Below are positions 62,997-64,000 of a DNA stretch of 64,000 nucleotides, in pieces. The translations under genes and the position numbers were made by a program. The notes below the pieces were generated by a model. The model worked only from the letters and a program-made list of their open reading frames with translations, was not told the origin of the DNA and ran no database searches. Each line of letters starts with the position of its first letter. Position 1 is the first letter of the stretch. Source of the DNA: an uncultured Pelagibacteraceae bacterium (GTDB taxonomy: Bacteria > Pseudomonadota > Alphaproteobacteria > Pelagibacterales > Pelagibacteraceae); the NCBI GenBank assembly GCA_902619925.1, contig CACNFY010000001.1, positions 124,001 to 188,000 of the forward strand, written 5' to 3'.

Positions 62997-64000
62997 ATGA
63001 CTATTTATGCATTATCTAGTGGACCAGGCATATCCGGCTTAGCAGTCGTTAGAGTATCTGGATCTCAATCAAAAGTTATAATGAACTCAATTATTGAAGG
63101 TGATATTAAGCCTAGAGTTGCAACCTTAAAAAAAATTAGAAAAATAAATTCGAGAGAGGTAATTGACGAAGGAATTATACTATGGTTTCCTGGCCCAAAG
63201 AGCTACACAGGCGATGATATGTTAGAATTCCATGTTCATGGGAGCAGAGCAGTAATTGATGCACTTCTTAACGAAATTTCAAAAATAGAAAAATGTAGAG
63301 TTGCAGAACCAGGAGAATTTACAAAAAACGCTTTCCAAAATGGCAAAATAAGCTTGCTAGAGGCAGAAAGTATAGGTGATTTAATCTCCTCTGAAACAGA
63401 AATTCAAAGACGACAGGCAGTTGATATTATGTCTGGTATTCAGGGAAAGAAATACGAAGGGTGGAGAGAAAAACTACTTAAAGTACTATCTAATATAGAA
63501 GCAAAAATTGATTTTCCTGATGAGGACCTTCCACAAAATATATTAAGCAATATCAAAAATACTACTCTCACAGTTAGCCAAGAAATAAAAAAAACTTTAG
63601 ATGATAAAAAAGTTGGAGAAAGAATAAGAGAAGGATTTAAAATTTCAATTTTAGGTCCATCAAATGCTGGAAAATCTTCTTTATTAAATTATCTTTCACG
63701 GAGGGATGTTGCTATTGTTTCTGAAATTGCTGGTACTACAAGGGACGTATTAGAAACTCATTTAAACCTTGATGGATATCCAGTAATTCTATCAGATACT
63801 GCTGGTATAAGAGATGCAAAAGATGAAATAGAAAAACGAGGTATAAAATTAGCTTTAAAAAAATTCGAGAATGCTGATTTAAATATTGTAGTAATTGAGC
63901 CAAAAAGCGGCTATTTTACTGGCGTTTTAAAGGGTTTAATTAGTTCTGAAAACACAATATTAGTTATTAATAAGTCCGACCTTGCTCCTGAAGCTGAATT
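62997..64000 (+). CDS. mnmE: tRNA modification GTPase MnmE, N-terminal part (runs off the window)
   Basis: MnmE works with MnmG to put the carboxymethylaminomethyl group on U34 of certain tRNAs. The visible 334 residues start MTIYALSSGPGISGLAVVRV (ATG 62997; an upstream ATG at 62987 is out of frame). They include the folate-binding domain (PKSYTGDDMLEFHVHGSRAV, EPGEFTKNAFQNGKISLLEA), the helical part, and the G domain with G1 GPSNAGKS (220-227), the GTTRD switch, DTAGIRD and NKSD. The order rho-mnmE near the origin is typical; mnmG and parAB probably follow to the right. Confidence 0.96.
   Translation, partial: MTIYALSSGPGISGLAVVRVSGSQSKVIMNSIIEGDIKPRVATLKKIRKINSREVIDEGIILWFPGPKSYTGDDMLEFHVHGSRAVIDALLNEISKIEKCRVAEPGEFTKNAFQNGKISLLEAESIGDLISSETEIQRRQAVDIMSGIQGKKYEGWREKLLKVLSNIEAKIDFPDEDLPQNILSNIKNTTLTVSQEIKKTLDDKKVGERIREGFKISILGPSNAGKSSLLNYLSRRDVAIVSEIAGTTRDVLETHLNLDGYPVILSDTAGIRDAKDEIEKRGIKLALKKFENADLNIVVIEPKSGYFTGVLKGLISSENTILVINKSDLAPEAE

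Noticed and set aside
1..64000. Insertion sequences, prophage, CRISPR arrays, rRNA genes
   Set aside because: No transposase, integrase or phage structural gene, no regularly spaced repeats and no rRNA-like stretch were found.

Overview
This window is a strongly AT-rich, very densely packed piece of a free-living alphaproteobacterial chromosome. It is most likely from the SAR11 / Candidatus Pelagibacter group. The evidence is the Lys/Asn/Ile-rich protein composition, intergenic gaps that are usually under 100 bases, many 1-4 base start/stop overlaps, and alphaproteobacterial gene orders (ppsR-maf-aroE-coaE-dnaQ next to hemE; secB-fxsA-Tim44; hslUV beside his genes; tsaD divergent from hemC). 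I see no IS element, prophage, CRISPR array or rRNA. There is one tRNA, Gly(GCC).

Layout. 1-5 kb: the start of an FMN-dependent L-lactate dehydrogenase, a PagL-like lipid A deacylase and a cytochrome c maturation operon ccmC-D-E-F-G-H, all on the minus strand. 5-11 kb: hspQ, yciB/ispZ, DUF2794, a Bax-inhibitor-1 protein, an aldo/keto reductase, an IalB-like protein, argG and a photolyase-family protein with an unusual domain order. 11-18 kb: an accessory-looking stretch with a Cys-rich exported protein and a 47-residue membrane protein, a fasciclin protein, an FG-GAP/ASPIC protein, and a compact minus-strand operon (second photolyase-family protein, DCC protein, 43-residue DUF2256 protein, DUF4174-like protein) facing a tyrosine-less SDR protein. 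18-22 kb: tesA divergent from an ABC ATPase/permease pair. 22-30 kb: folD, yggT, mscS, hemD, hemC, then tsaD, an EVE protein and an acetyl-CoA synthetase with a lysine-rich N-terminal tail. 30-37 kb: a two-part acetate-type symporter, a YggT-like protein, rpe, a heparinase II/III-like protein, purH, phhB and tRNA-Gly. 37-42 kb: a sulfotransferase, a LON-domain protein, a UbiH-like monooxygenase, ftsK and lolA. 42-46 kb: GNAT, HIT, then mtkB-mtkA-mcl. 46-51 kb: hisB-H-A-F-E and hslVU. 51-57 kb: GNAT-like, Smr, Tim44, fxsA, secB, dnaQ, coaE, aroE, a 52-residue membrane protein, maf and ppsR. 57.6-64 kb: hemE, hemH, hemJ, rho, a TPR-sulfotransferase and the start of mnmE.

The 287-base gap between ppsR (minus) and hemE (plus) at 57348-57634 has the position and neighbours of the chromosomal origin known from Caulobacter and Rickettsia, and genes run mainly outward from it on both sides. 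I propose it as oriC.

Metabolic links: acetate uptake (DUF4212 plus symporter) next to acetyl-CoA synthetase; malate to malyl-CoA to glyoxylate plus acetyl-CoA (mtkAB-mcl), a route that could feed glycine; late heme synthesis (hemE, H, J, C, D) together with cytochrome c maturation; and two photolyase-family genes with associated small proteins, which fits life in sunlit surface water.
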